Of a stretch of 64,000 bases of DNA, positions 45,185 to 56,238 are shown piece after piece. Position 1 is the first letter of the stretch, and the number at the start of each line of letters is the position of its first letter. The position numbers were made by a program, and so were the translations under genes. The notes under the pieces are model-generated. The model did no database searches and was not told where the DNA came from. It was given only the letters and a program-made list of their open reading frames with translations. The stretch lies in contig CM055828.1 of NCBI GenBank assembly GCA_029582265.1, forward strand, positions 5,873,402 to 5,937,401. The letters run 5' to 3'. Source of the stretch: Zoroaster sp. YZ-2022. Taxonomy: Eukaryota > Echinodermata > Asteroidea > Forcipulatida > Zoroasteridae.

Positions 45185-45387
45185 TTTTCAGTTCAGAAGA
45201 TTTTCAGTTCAGAAGATTTTCAGTTCAGAAGATTTTCAGTTTAGAAGATTTTCAGTTTAGAAGATTTTCAGTTCAGAAGATTTTCAGTTCAGAAGATTTT
45301 CAGTTCAGAAGATTTTCAGTTCAGAAGATTTTCAGTTCCGAAGATTTTCAGTTCCGAAGATTTTCAGTTCCAAAGATTTTCAGTTCA
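45185..45387 (+). repeat. 16-bp tandem repeat, about 12.7 copies
   Basis: Unit TTTTCAGTTCAGAAGA. Variants are grouped: two units have CAGTTTAG, and towards the right end two have GTTCCGAAG and one GTTCCAAAG. A 98-codon open frame (45136-45432) reads through as a 16-residue periodic F/R/S/Q-rich peptide because 16 bp rotates through all three frames; not supported as a gene. Confidence 0.95.
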
Positions 45388-45998
45388 ATGCATAATTCAC
45401 ATTGTAATAAGCTGAAACTTTCAATAAGCTGAAGCGATCAATATAAACCTTTTATATGAAAATTGCTATTTAATTGGTTCTGTTTGACAAGTTGGGTGTT
45501 ACAACTAGCGGGCCATACAACAAAGGCTATGTTTATGCACAATAGAAAAGGCATGGTATGTTATGGCATGGTTATGGCTCTGATCAATAGGCTGGACAAA
45601 CATCAATTTTAAACAGTCTTGCCAAGGCTGGTTTCTGAGCCTATATCTAGGCAGAGGTCAAGTGGGGTTTATGAGGGGGTCGGTCTGGTGGTCCATTTCT
45701 GGGGAGGCAGTCCCTGTGGACTCTGAACCTGTTCTGATAGAGGATGTGAAACCACTTACCTAGACGGGTGAGCTCAGTGACCTGTGATCTGCTCAAGTGA
45801 CCTTGAAATGGTGGCAAATTATTGGAATATTTTAACTTGATGGAAGGGGGTAAAGTCATACAAAAATAGAAATAAAACAAAAGTATGAATTTCCTGGGAT
45901 TTTAATGATAAGTGCACCACAAGTGTTAGGGACCATTGGCAGGTGCTTTTTCTGCAGAATTCAAATCTGAATTTTTTAAAATTGGCAAGTTACTCTGC
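45388..45998. other. Non-coding stretch, nothing recognised
   Basis: A 77-codon minus frame (45647-45880) has no recognisable domain. Confidence 0.45.
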
Positions 45999-46002
45999 TT
46001 AA

Positions 46003-46304
46003 CCCTAACTACCCCAAGTCCATCAAAATCCACCACCTGGTTTTGCTTGATTTTGTCGGATTCAGTACTCCACAGTATAGCCCAGCGAATAGAGCATGTA
46101 GCCATGTGTTTACCAAATCCATCAAACTCCTCCGGCTGCTTTTGTTGGATTCAGGACTGTGTATATCCAAGCCATGGATGCTTTGCATTTGCTACTGATC
46201 CAATTTCATTCAAAGTCCAACAATTGGGGTACCTTTTTACTGCATGTTGAGGGATTTTGGAGGATTTGGGATGGTTCCTAGCAAAAATGCCTAAGGAGTT
46301 AGGG
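46003..46304. mobile_element. Family A relative (A2), 302 bp
   Basis: TTAA at 45999-46002 precedes CCCTAACTACCCCAAGTCC. The right end is GCCTAAGGAGTTAGGG followed by TTCT in place of TTAA. Subterminal CATCAAAATCC and GGATTTTGGAGGATTTGG pair. The core (TTGTTGGATTCAGGACTG) differs from A1 and A3. Confidence 0.8.
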
Positions 46305-46974
46305 TTCTAAAGGAGTTCAGATGGACCTATGTACATGTTATACCATAAATATTTCTCAAAGATTGTTGTACACATTCATTCCCTGCTTGGTCTGCCTAGA
46401 CTCTGTTGTGGATCCAAGAATATTATTTGATAATGAGAATTACAGGTGGCCTGGTCTCACACAGTGTATATTTGTTTCCCATCTGGGCATGACTATAACT
46501 ACAAAAAAATTCAAGCCAAAGTTGTTTTCAATTTTTTTTTTTGAGGGGGAGGGGCTGTTCAATAGGTTACATATGAATAAACGCATGTACACCCTAATAT
46601 GTACAATTTGAGCAACATTACCATGGTGCTTGGTATGGGCTGGGACAATACTGATTCAGCAAGGTCTGAAGTGATATAAAAGTATATATAATTTATGGAA
46701 GCACAGGTGGTCTGTTTTATTTGGTGTATTCTTGTGAATTCCTGGGAGTTCGGCAAAGTCTTCCATTCAGGTCCACAACCGTACATTGATGTAATATAAG
46801 TTCTGTTGGCTCAAAATCAACAAAACTGCATCTTTTGAAGAGGAATTTTATAGTCAGAACCAGTTAATATCTGTAATGAGATGTAATATTGCGTTGGTTC
46901 TGAGCAGAACAGGTGGTTTGAGTATTCGACGTTTCAGTTTACACTGATCTTATATGATCTCAAACTTCCTCGTA
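46305..46974. other. Non-coding stretch, nothing recognised
   Basis: A T run (46531-46542) only. Open frames up to 96 codons have no recognisable domain. Confidence 0.45.
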
Positions 46975-47672
46975 AGGCCAAATAAAAAAAAATTGTTGAG
47001 TTGCCCTCCAGTGAAAATATTTGAAGGGGTCGGTCGGTCGGGATTTTTATTTATTTATTTTTTTCTCCTTGACTGTCATTTTAAGATTGAAATGCATTGG
47101 AACTGAAACCGCATACCATGTTTTTCATTTGTATACCTATCAGCAAGGAATTTTGCTTCAGAATAAAAGTATCCCAAGCAGTTTTGTTGTACTTTTCGCT
47201 GTGATTGACACAGCAAATTCATCCATATTGCGTGCAATGCTCAACATGCAACATGTGAGTGGCCATTCGATTTGAAAACGTGTAGATGGAGTCGCAATCG
47301 TTGACACACGACAGTGCGGCGAGCCAGTGCACAACGTGTGAGGGCCATTTGATTTGAAAACGTGTAGATTTGAGTCGCAATCGTTGGCACACAGTGTGTG
47401 CGAAGGCAGTGCACCATGTGAGGGCCGGGGCCATTCGATTTGAAAACATGTAGATTGAGTCTTGGGTACCGGTAAATTTACCGGTAAAAAAAGTGGAAAA
47501 TTTCACAAATCAAACGTATTATGTTTTATACAAAGAAAATTGGTAAGTTTCATTAATAAATAGGCCTATGAATGACGGGAAAAAAAAAAAAAAAAAAAAA
47601 ACCCGACCCGAGATTTCAGCACTTTTGGGTCGGTCGGTGGAGGGCAACTCAACATCATTTTTTTTTTGGCCT
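46975..47672. mobile_element. Family E-like element with long inverted ends and internal repeat
   Basis: The left end is AGGCCAAATAAAAAAAAATT then GTTGAGTTGCCCTCCA. The right end, inverted, is AGGCCAAAAAAAAAATGATG then TTGAGTTGCCCTCCA. Further in, GGGGTCGGTCGGTCGGG pairs with ACCCGACCC and GGGTCGGTCGGTGG-type sequence. The interior contains a three-copy tandem at 47235-47462. It is related to family E by its ends, but is longer and has a different core. No transposase frame. Confidence 0.8.
47235..47462 (+). repeat. Internal tandem repeat, three units of about 82-86 bp
   Basis: Units begin near GGCCATTCGATTTGAAAAC at 47261, 47343 and 47429 and share GTGTAGAT(T)(T)GAGTCGCAATCG and (G/C)AGTGCAC. 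CpG-rich compared with the surrounding DNA. Confidence 0.85.
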
Positions 47673-47822
47673 AATGTTCTTCCACCATGCAAATCGTCAA
47701 TTCCTAATTATACTCAGGTCATGTGAAAATAATGAAAATTTTCCATCAAAACCAAGACGGCTCAGTGTCTGTCCGTATATAGATACAGTGGAGGTCTATA
47801 CCCACCTTCAGTTGTGTATTAA

Positions 47823-48274
47823 CCCTAACCTTCCCAAATCCTCCAAAATCCTCTTTGCTTAAAGTGAAGGATTTTGAAGGATTGAGGTTACATGCTATGC
47901 TCTTTGCTAAAGTGGAAGATTTTGGAGGATTGAGGTTATTAGGCATACTTGCCTTTCCATGGTACATGTACATCCATGTTTGTTGTAGTGATTGCAAGGT
48001 CAGTGCTTGGGTCAGTGGACACTGTTTATTGCTCCATGCATGCAGTGAGGGTCCCTGGCCATGTACATGTACATGTATCACAGATTAGAAACACATGTGT
48101 GCATACATGTCATGCGCTTGCTTTACTACTGAAGGATTTTGGAGGATTCAGGTTATGTGTAAGCAAATGGGCCTAGGGAGTTAGGAAGGATTCAGGTTAT
48201 GTGTAAGCAAATGGGCCTAGGGAGTTAGGAAGGATTCAGGTTATGTGTAAGCAAATGGGCCTAGGGAGTTCGGG
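47823..48274 (+). mobile_element. Family A MITE with triplicated right end
   Basis: TTAA at 47819-47822 and 48275-48278. CCCTAACCTTCCCAAATCC starts the element. The core is as in other copies, then the last 44-bp segment (AGGATTCAGGTTATGTGTAA then GCAAATGGGCCTAGGGAGTT) occurs three times (about 48133-48274). Open frames of 75-111 codons on both strands are shared with other copies and reflect repeat conservation. Confidence 0.92.
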
Positions 48275-48278
48275 TTAA

Positions 48279-49077
48279 ACAAAAATACACAGTGAATGAT
48301 TTTGTTCATTAAAACACCATGTTGCATGACAACATTTCCAATCAGTAATATTTGTGTATATGTATGTAAAACATGTTGAATAGCAAATCCTGCATTTTGC
48401 TGTGCTGTGCTGTGCATACATAATTGCTGAGAACTGTACAATTATTGATCTCCAACATCACATGCACATAATTCTAGTTTTAGAATATTCCATTAGAATA
48501 CAAGTCAGGCAGCTGCATGTGCGTGTATAAACCTGTTTGGTGTCCAACTGTTAACTGATGGGTCATTTTGAATTTGATGTTTTTTACTTGTCCCAGAGGT
48601 GACGGCAAGGTTACTGCAAAGAATGGTGCTTTATTTCAGATACAAACTTTGGGCCACAATTCATTTAAATGTATTCGGGAGAAGCGGAGCCACATGCAGA
48701 GCCAATAAAATTACTCATTAAAATGCTAAGTTGTCATTGATCTGTCATACTGGGTTGTGGACTTTTTGAATAATGCAAGCTAGCCGGAACCTCAAGGTTG
48801 GTCTGGGCAGGGACCCCATCTTCTTCAGTCGCATGTACATATGTGTTTACTATCCAACTAGAGTGAGCTGGGGATGGGGGGGGGGGGGGGGAGGGGCATG
48901 GAGGAATGGAAAAGTCTTAAATGCCATAGCTTGTAGCAATGGGGCTTATTAAGGGTGGTCAAAAAAGGGAGCACATACATGTGGATATAGCAAAAATGTA
49001 CAGAAAGGGGCCACATTAACAAAAAGAAAATCAGTACCTTGCAATACCTTCCCTTTAAGCACCCCCAATTATATAAT
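48279..49077. other. Non-coding stretch with G16 run
   Basis: A G run at 48876-48891. The dispersed block AGCAAATCCTGCATTTTGC at about 48377-48395 belongs to the repeat also near 1.3, 12.6 and 61.8 kb. Confidence 0.5.
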
Positions 49078-49160
49078 TCCCCTGATGAAGGTGCATCACA
49101 CCGAAAGCTCGGGTATAACTATCCGGTGAGCACTGTTTCACCTTTACTATTCACATTTTC
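49078..49160 (+). repeat. Possible retroelement-derived block before the (TA)n tract
   Basis: CCCCTGATGAAGGTGCATCA then CCGAAAGCTCGGGTATAAC resembles the CCTGATGAAG...CGAAA blocks often seen in degraded retroelements, but this is from memory of general pattern and has no second copy here. Confidence 0.3.
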
Positions 49161-49195
49161 TATGTTCTACAGTGCTACGCAGCATCCCTACATTT

Positions 49196-49298
49196 ATATA
49201 TGTATATATATATATATATGTATATATATGTATATATATGTATATATATATGTATATATATGTGTATATATGTGTATATGTATATATATATATATATA

Positions 49299-49333
<35 letters not shown>

Positions 49334-49334
49334 G
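49196..49334 (+). repeat. (TA)n / TATG compound microsatellite
   Basis: About 140 bp of TA dinucleotides with periodic TG interruptions, including regular TATATATATG decamers at about 49219-49260. Frames on both strands stay open as Y/I/C-rich runs; not coding. Confidence 0.95.
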
Positions 49335-50800
49335 TATGCATTATGAAAATAATTGTATGCCAGGTGTTATTGCTTTCAATTACTGTCAAGTAAATTGGCA
49401 TATCCTTGGTCCTTTTTTTGAAATGGAAACCTGAAATTGCCACCACTGCAACTTACTTCCAAAGAATTGTGATATTTTACGATATTGCTTCAACATTCAG
49501 AGTGCTCAACATTGGTTGGAGGGGGGGGGGGGTGGTGTGGAAAGGAGGGTTTCTACTGTAAGTGAGATCTGTGATTTTGACAAAGTGTGGCAATAGTCGA
49601 TCACGATTGTAGCCTCATACATGGAGTGTGTATAGTGGTTGGAACAAAAGTTTCTGGATGGTCCAGCCACATCATGGACATTCATAGAAAATCCGTGGCA
49701 AGATGAAGCCATACAAATGACTATCAAGGCCAGGATACTGGGAAGGGGGGGGGGGCAGTTAGTCCCATGGGGTGCAAAAACTGCCATTTGGAATAGCCGA
49801 TAAACATGAAAACACATACATACATGTACAGGACACCATCGGCCCGTATCAGTTTCACACAAGCCTACTTAGCTGGCGGTTTTGCTGGCACGATGCCAAA
49901 CTCTCTACATCAAGACGCGGATCGTTTCCGCCCGATACATCCTGAATCCTGAAGACGATTAGTGCCATCCCAGAGGAGCATTGTCTTCAATCTACTCGCT
50001 CCCTCTGGGGAGCTCCCCTTGGCAGACTAGGCCCCCGCCTGCTCAGCCATGCGTTCCGCAGAGTGGAACCCTTTTAACTAGCGACAGGGGACCATTGGAA
50101 ATGAGGAAGTGAAAAGTTGTATTTATGCTGATGATTAATTAACCTTGCACTGCTATCTGCCTCACCTCTGTCATCGAGAACTTGGTTAAACGCTTGCAAA
50201 AGCACATGGTGTAGCGAAGTAGTGATGAAATCGCTCTAGTCTAAGGCAGGGGTTCACCTTTAGTAATTACCTGATTACAAGTTTACCCCCAAAAATGTCC
50301 AAGCTTGATTGATGTGAAGATAATAAAGTACCAATCATACGTAGAAGTTATTTTCTCAGAATGGCTTTTGATTTAGAGAAAACATCAAAGTTTCAGTATA
50401 AGTTGATCACATGGTGGTGATCGGTGTCTTTACTGCATGAAAACCTTTATTGATTTGAGTTTTAAAAACTGTATGTGAAGGTACAACATTGGTATTTGGT
50501 AATGTACGTTCATTTCATCCCTCTTGTTTTCAAGAAATATATCATAACCAGGACCAGTACATGACTATGCTTTTTATATCTTTGTCTTTTGTGTTCATTT
50601 CACACCTGACTAACTTCTGCTCACTCTTGTGTTCATGTATGTATGTTGTTTGTATTCTGTCCCATTTTGCCTTTGAGAAAAAGAACCTGCTAGGTTTGAA
50701 ACGTTAAGGCCAATAACTACTATTTTGCATAAAAGTAACCTGTGCAAATTGACCAAAACAGGTGCTCTAAATTTTTGAGAAAACAACTGTTTTTTTTTTA
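49335..50800. other. Non-coding stretch with two G runs
   Basis: G runs at 49521-49532 and 49745-49755. A relatively GC-rich patch at about 49880-50090 (GGGGAGCTCCCC palindrome at about 50008) could be conserved or repeat-derived; no frame supports an exon. Family J copy 2 lies at 50666-50716. Confidence 0.45.
50666..50716 (+). repeat. Dispersed block (family J), copy 2
   Basis: TTTGAGAAAAAGAACCTGCT then GGTTTGAAACGTTAAGGCC, inverse of the block at 38425-38475. Confidence 0.6.
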
Positions 50801-50802
50801 AA

Positions 50803-51130
50803 CCCTAACCTTCCCAAATCCTCCAAAATCCTCTTTGCTAAAGTGAAGGATTTAGGAGGATTTAGGTTATTAGGCATACTTGCCTTTCCATGGTACATGT
50901 ACATCCATGTTTGTTGTAGTGATTGCAAGGTCAGTGCTTGGGTCAGTGGACACTGTTTATTGCTCCATGCATGCAGGGAGGGTCCCTGGCCATGTACATG
51001 TATCACAGATTAGAAACACATGTGCTTGCTTTACTACTGAAAGATTTTGGAGGATTCAGGTTATGTGTAAGCATGGAGGAGTCTGTTTTCTTCCTCCATG
51101 GTGTAAGCAAGTGAGCCTAGGGAGTTAGGG
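50803..51130 (+). mobile_element. Family A MITE with small insertion near right end
   Basis: CCCTAACCTTCCCAAATCC follows TAAA (variant of TTAA); the right TTAA is 51131-51134. A ~25-bp sequence (AGGAGTCTGTTTTCTTCCTC and flank) interrupts GTGTAAGCA...GTGTAAGCAAGTG near the right end, and is bracketed by repeated GTGTAAGCA. The core is shortened at CATGTGTG. Confidence 0.9.
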
Positions 51131-51169
51131 TTAATATTTATTCAACATAATAACTCACTGTTTTGATGA

Positions 51170-51262
51170 AAGCACTGCAGACAAAATAATTTCTTAGGAT
51201 GATTGCTACTTATACATGTACCAACTTAACACTAAGTAAGCTTTCAGCTAATTATTTGTTAA
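51170..51262 (+). repeat. Dispersed family G fragment
   Basis: AAAGCACTGCAGACAAAATA, TTCTTAGGATGATTGCTAC and CACTAAGTAAGCTTTCAG match the central and right family blocks. Confidence 0.6.
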
Positions 51263-51276
51263 TTTGATAATAATCT

Positions 51277-51560
51277 GGGGCCAATTTCATGGCACTGCAA
51301 AGCAGAAAAATTGCTTACCAGAAATATTTGCTTAGCAGATTTTCTTGGTTACCAACCAAACATGGACATAAAGTGAGTGTACTTTGGCTGGTGGTCTGTT
51401 TTATAATGCTTAGTGAAAATATTTGCTTAGCAGATTTCTTGGTTACCAACCAAACATTCACATAAAGTGAGTGTACTTTGGCTGGTGGTCTGTTTTATAA
51501 TGCTTAGTGAAAATATTTGCTTAGCAAAATTCACTGCTGAGCAGCTCTGTGAAATTGGCC
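51277..51560 (+). mobile_element. Family C MITE with internal tandem duplication
   Basis: The left end GGGGCCAATTTCATGG and right end GCTCTGTGAAATTGGCCTC are inverted. A 94-bp internal segment containing CTTGGTTACCAACCAAACAT and TTTGGCTGGTGGTCTGTTTT is present twice (from about 51344 and 51438), giving a 284-bp element against about 176 bp in the copy at 57.0 kb. Confidence 0.88.
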
Positions 51561-53028
51561 TCTGTGGTAATAACCAATGAAGTTATACCCGCTCTTTAAG
51601 AGTATGCAATTCAGAACAAGTTCAGTCTCGCCCAATTCTCGTTTCAATTCAGCCCAGCTCTTGTTTCCCAATGCTAGTTTGTTTCTCGCCCAACTCATGT
51701 TTCAATCTTGCCCAACTCTCGTGTTTCAAATGTCTGCAAGCTCCAGGAATTGATGACATCAGTTATTGACCAGTTTAAATTTTATGAATATTGTTTTATA
51801 TTACAGTGTTTTGTTCAGTGTTTTGCAGCATTAATACTATTGAGAGAAATGATTGATGTGTTGTCTAGGGAGGGTTTGGATCCGATGACCCTGGCTTGTA
51901 CAGCACAACCCATGAATCACATCGTGGGAAGTAGGAGCATATAAGCAAATCCAGAAATAGTGTATGAAGAGAGTCCAAATATGGCACCCAAGGTTTAAGA
52001 GAGTTCAAGGTCAAAGCCCTGCTTGGAAGTTTAATGGGCAAAGCTCCTGACTGCTCTGTGATTCTTGAGGCATTCTATTTATACATTATGAACAAATAAA
52101 TTGTGGCATAAAAAGTGTAGCAATCACTGGCGTAAATCCGTGATGAAAAGTGGGGGGGATGATTTTGAAATTTGGGTGTACGGTATAGCTTGATGTTCTG
52201 CAGTCGACAACTATTCAGAATCTTGCGGCTACAGCACAGCCATTACATGTGTATTTTTATTATATATTTATTTTTCAACACATGGAAAATTCTGGGGTCC
52301 AAAAAGTGGGGGGGGGGGGAGATATATCCCCCCAGGGATTTATGCCCGTGGTAGCAATGATATGTGGTAGTTCATTTTTAAAAGAAAAACTGCAGGAGAG
52401 TAATCCAAATTATGCATAGTTTCCGCAGTGTTAAGGTTTTGTTAATGGGTGAGGTGTCAGGGGTCGTTATTGGGTATGTTACCTGGCTGCATGTACCAAG
52501 CATGTTGGTATTTTATTGATCGTATGCATAGGTTTAAACAAGAAGCATTTAATTACATTTGTTGCATATGTGTGAATCTATCATGCAGGTCGATGGATTG
52601 CCACATGCATTGGAATGTTACCTTTTTCATTATTATTAGCTGTGACAATGAAAAATATAAATAAACAAGGAAAATAAACAAACAACAAAGACAACAGAAG
52701 AACAATACAAAGAAACACACAAAACAGTCAAACAGATAGATAGATAGCTAGACAGACATACAGCTTGATGGACATACCAAACAATAGACATAAAAAGAGA
52801 GTTGCTCTAAATGGCTTGCAGTAGGTGGGCGATGGATGCCACACCGTACAACTGACTTAGCAAAAAAAAAATTGCCTTCTGGCAACTCTTTGTAAAGCAT
52901 AAAAACATATTTTTTCATTGTTTTCTCAAAAAAACTTGAGCACCCATCGTGATGAAACTTTCACAGGTTAGGTTTATGATATATTTCTTGAAATAGACAT
53001 TACCAAAAACCAATGTTGTACCTGCCCT
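51561..53028. other. Non-coding stretch with G12 run
   Basis: A small tandem at about 51620-51725 repeats TTTCAAT and CGCCCAA(C/T)TC words (three diverged units). A G run lies at 52308-52319, and an A-rich patch with (GATA)n at about 52660-52765. No exon is supported. Confidence 0.5.
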
Positions 53029-53032
53029 TTAA

Positions 53033-53629
53033 CCCTAACCTTCCCAAATCCTCTGAAATCCTCTTTGCTAAAGTGAAGGATTTTGAAGGATTTTGAAGGA
53101 TTTTGAAGGATTGAGGTTACATGCTACATGCTCTTTGCTCATGTGAAGGATTTTGGAGGATTGAGATTATTAGGCATACTTGCCTTTCCATGGTACATGT
53201 ATATCCATGTTTGTTGTAGTGATTGCAAGGTCAGTGCTTGGGTCAGTGGACACTGTTTATTGCTCCATGCATGCAGGGAGGGTCCCTGGCCATGTACATG
53301 TATCACAGATTAGAAACACATGTGTGCATACATGACATGTGCTTGCTTTACTACTGAAGGATTTTGGAGGATTCAGGTTATGTGTAAGCAAATGGGCCTA
53401 GGGAGTTAGGAAGGATTCAGGTTATGTGTAAGCAAATGAGCCAGGGAGTTAGGAAGGATTCAGGTTATGTGTAAGCAAATGAGCCTAGGGAGTTAGGAAG
53501 GATTCAGGTTATGTGTAAGCAAATGAGCCAGGGAGTTAGGAAGGATTCAGGTTATGTGTAAGCAAATGGGCCTAGGGAGTTAGGAAGGATTCAGGTTATG
53601 TGTAAGCAAATGGGCCTAGGGAGTTAGGG
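53033..53629 (+). mobile_element. Family A MITE with right end expanded to six units
   Basis: TTAA at 53029-53032 on the left; TTAC (53630-53633) on the right. Near the left end GAAGGATTTT is repeated three times (about 53078-53110). At the right end the terminal segment of 42-44 bp (GAAGGATTCAGGTTATGTGT then AAGCAAATG(G/A)GCC(TA)GGGAGTTAG) is present six times from about 53370. Units 2 and 4 share a two-base deletion and units 2-4 share GAGCC for GGGCC, which records the order of duplication. Confidence 0.92.
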
Positions 53630-53696
53630 TTACTGGAAGTATTTCATACCTAACTGCCGCATTATGAGGACGGTTGTACTCAAAGTGTTCACTTAA

Positions 53697-53903
53697 AGGG
53701 ACAATGTCAATAGGGCATGGAATCGGAGTGTTAGTTTTAGATTAACTCAGTGACTGAAAATAATACCTCACATGATAAGGTCATATTACTGTTGCTGCTG
53801 CATAAATGAGCCAGTAATTGTCAGTCACTGTGTTCATCTTAAACTAGGACACCGATTCCATGCCCTGTTGAAAGTCTGCTCTGATCGTGACGATATTGTC
53901 CCT
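53697..53903 (+). mobile_element. Family B MITE, complete, 207 bp, TTAA-flanked
   Basis: TTAA at 53693-53696 and 53904-53907. The left end AGGGACAATGTCAATAGGGC has lost about 14 bp relative to the right end, whose inverse is AGGGACAATATCGTCACGAT. GGGCATGGAATCGG pairs with CCGATTCCATGCCC. This copy lies only about 70 bp from a family A element. Confidence 0.9.
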
Positions 53904-53907
53904 TTAA

Positions 53908-55864
53908 AAAATGCGCAAAATTGGGTAGCTATCACAGTGGAATAAAGCACAATGCAAAGCCTACACTTGATCTCATCCCAAAACCCAATTAGCTGTTGAC
54001 TTTTGATTTATGGTTGATGATCCCGGGCCATTGACATGGATTCATTTTTCAGTGATCCTGTGGACACCTTTTCCCTCTTTTGACAGCCGTTTGTACTCTG
54101 CTGTTTTCATCCTGTTTGTTCAAGTATTATTTGTTTGTTTTTGTAAATCCCTAAAGGCACTTTTACAAATATATATGCTTTGGGGCTTCATAACTCACTT
54201 ATATATATATATATATATAAACAAACATTTGATACATACAGGGGCATAGCAAAGGCATTTTCGTTTTTTGTTTTTTTTTGGGGGGGGGGGGTGGTGTGGA
54301 GCCAATTTGCTCACTGACATCAGAGTTGGGGGGGGGGGGCACAATTTTTTTTTTGCTGGTAAATTCATTGACACAACTCTAATATGACCAGAAACACAAT
54401 ATGATGAAAATTTATTCTGGACCAACCCTTGTTCTAGTACCTTCATGCTTCATTTGCCGACTGAGAAAAATTATTGGGGGGTGTCATCCCCTCCCCGCTC
54501 TCCTCCCCCCGCTATGGCTCTGGATGCATATGTTATCTTCTCCCACAAAAAAGAGTAAAATCAGCTTATTTCCAAAATCTGTTATAAAAGCTTTCCAACG
54601 GTACCAAACACATGGCTATGCACTTATCATTAAAAATCAGTGACATTTTTTTATGAAGTCATAACTTCTAATAATTTGATTTGTAAAATGTTGACTTGGT
54701 AATTCTGTAGCAGAAAATAACCTTGTGGGACTTAACACTCATATCCTGGAAGCAGGTCACATTATGTGGGAACATTGTCACTGGCTTGTACGGTTTCACA
54801 AAGTTGGCAGACTGTGTGGAACGACGTGTTTTTTTTTTTCTGCTGACGCTCAAATCTTTCCAACCTATGAATGTAAAAATATGCCTAAATGCCTTTTTTT
54901 TTTAAATATGTAAAAATTTTGTCTAGTAACCGACTTATAGAAAGGTTTTGTTCTTATGTTTCAGTATTTAAAATGCTTCGTGGAAAATATTAAAGGGAAA
55001 TTAGAACATTGGTTTATTACCTGATTATGGAATTACTGAATAATTCTCTGAAAGCTGCTTGGTAAAGGTTCCATTCATCCTAACAAAATTATTTTGTCTG
55101 AAGTCCTGGTGATTTTCTCCACAGGTTTTTCTGTGAAAATTGCATATGTTTTTCTCATGACTTGGACTCGGTCTGCATTTATGTGAAACATGAACAGGTC
55201 ACTTCCCTAATGTATATCATGATTCAAAGAAAGTAGCATACTCATGGGTACGCTTCTTTCCTTGAACATAAAGTAGAAGCAGTTTGCCAACATTACCAAT
55301 GTTTTGAACTTAGTTCTGTTCTCTGCACTGATGGTTCTGTTGTCAGTGGTCTGTTCACTGTCTGATTGTTTGTCTGCTTGTTTGTTTGTTTGTTATATTT
55401 GTTTGAACAATCTCTGGGAAACCGAAGTTGGCACTATCGCTTAGTGGTACCGCACTATGGGGGGGGGGGGAGGGGTCACATGTTTGCACTTCCATGTGTC
55501 ACATGAATTTGATGAAGGTCTAATCAAATCTATTATCACTGATGTCTGAAATAGCTTTGGCATGGCCCAAAATCCTGGGGGTTGACACAGGGTTTCAAAC
55601 TTTGATCATTGGGGGCTTGTCGGTATTTTTACAGCCCCAAAACGAATTTTTACACTTTTGCCTCCCTATTTTCATGAATTCTATTGGGTATTATACTCAA
55701 TGTGTCTTGTGTATCTGCAAAAGAGAATAACCACAAACCATTTGAGTCCAAAACATCTCGTCGAACGAACTCGGATCTGAAAATTGCTTGCCTTGTTGGT
55801 AATGTTTGTAAAAGTTCTTCCATGAGTTAGCCTCACTCACTTTACTCACTTTGATTCAAGCTAG
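53908..55864. other. Non-coding stretch with G runs and (TA)n
   Basis: (TA)n at 54199-54219; G runs at 54280-54291, 54328-54339 and about 55459-55470; (TTTG)n-like at about 55376-55405. Open frames are short and overlapping. Confidence 0.5.
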
Positions 55865-56238
55865 GCATAAAACAACCAACCTGTGAAAAGTGTAGCTTAT
55901 TAATTATGAATTAATTAGCTTATTAAAACAAGAAAACAGTGAAAATGCATTTGAAGTTTTTTGTATTCATTCTAACATGGAATACTATTTCATTAAGTCG
56001 AAAATTCAGTCGGGAAATAATTTTACTTTTGCTAAAATGAAAGACATTACATTTTAATTTCATGAAGTCAAATTTAGTTGGCAAATTGTATTACAGCTTG
56101 TTTTGTTTTTTTCTTTCTCAAATGATAGCACTTTGGACAGAAAGATTTCAAGAGATGTTTATATCATCATCTTTACTCCAAGTAAGCTTTATGTAAAACT
56201 CTGATCAATTTTGTATTTTATTTTTATTACCAATATTG
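55865..56238 (+). repeat. Dispersed family G copy, long
   Basis: AAAACAACCAACCTGTGAAA, GTGAAAATGCATTTGAAG, ATGATAGCACTTTGGACAG, GAGATGTTTATATCATCATC and CCAAGTAAGCTTTATG run in family order. The AATTAATTAGCTTATTA block is locally duplicated. Confidence 0.75.

Noticed and set aside
47746..48176. Recurrent ~75-codon frames seen at 4.9, 16.9, 47.9, 50.9 and 53.1 kb, which look like a conserved small protein
   Set aside because: The conservation is that of the family A MITE DNA: both strands are open, lengths vary with indels, and frames run into the tandem units.
49880..50090. GC-rich patch as a possible exon or CpG island
   Set aside because: Stops in all frames within short distances, only a modest GC rise and no repeat or domain match; left as unexplained.
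53370..53629. CRISPR-like array (regular 44-bp units)
   Set aside because: Units are contiguous with no unique spacers, and lie inside a eukaryotic MITE. The same holds for the 29-bp array at 56.4 kb.
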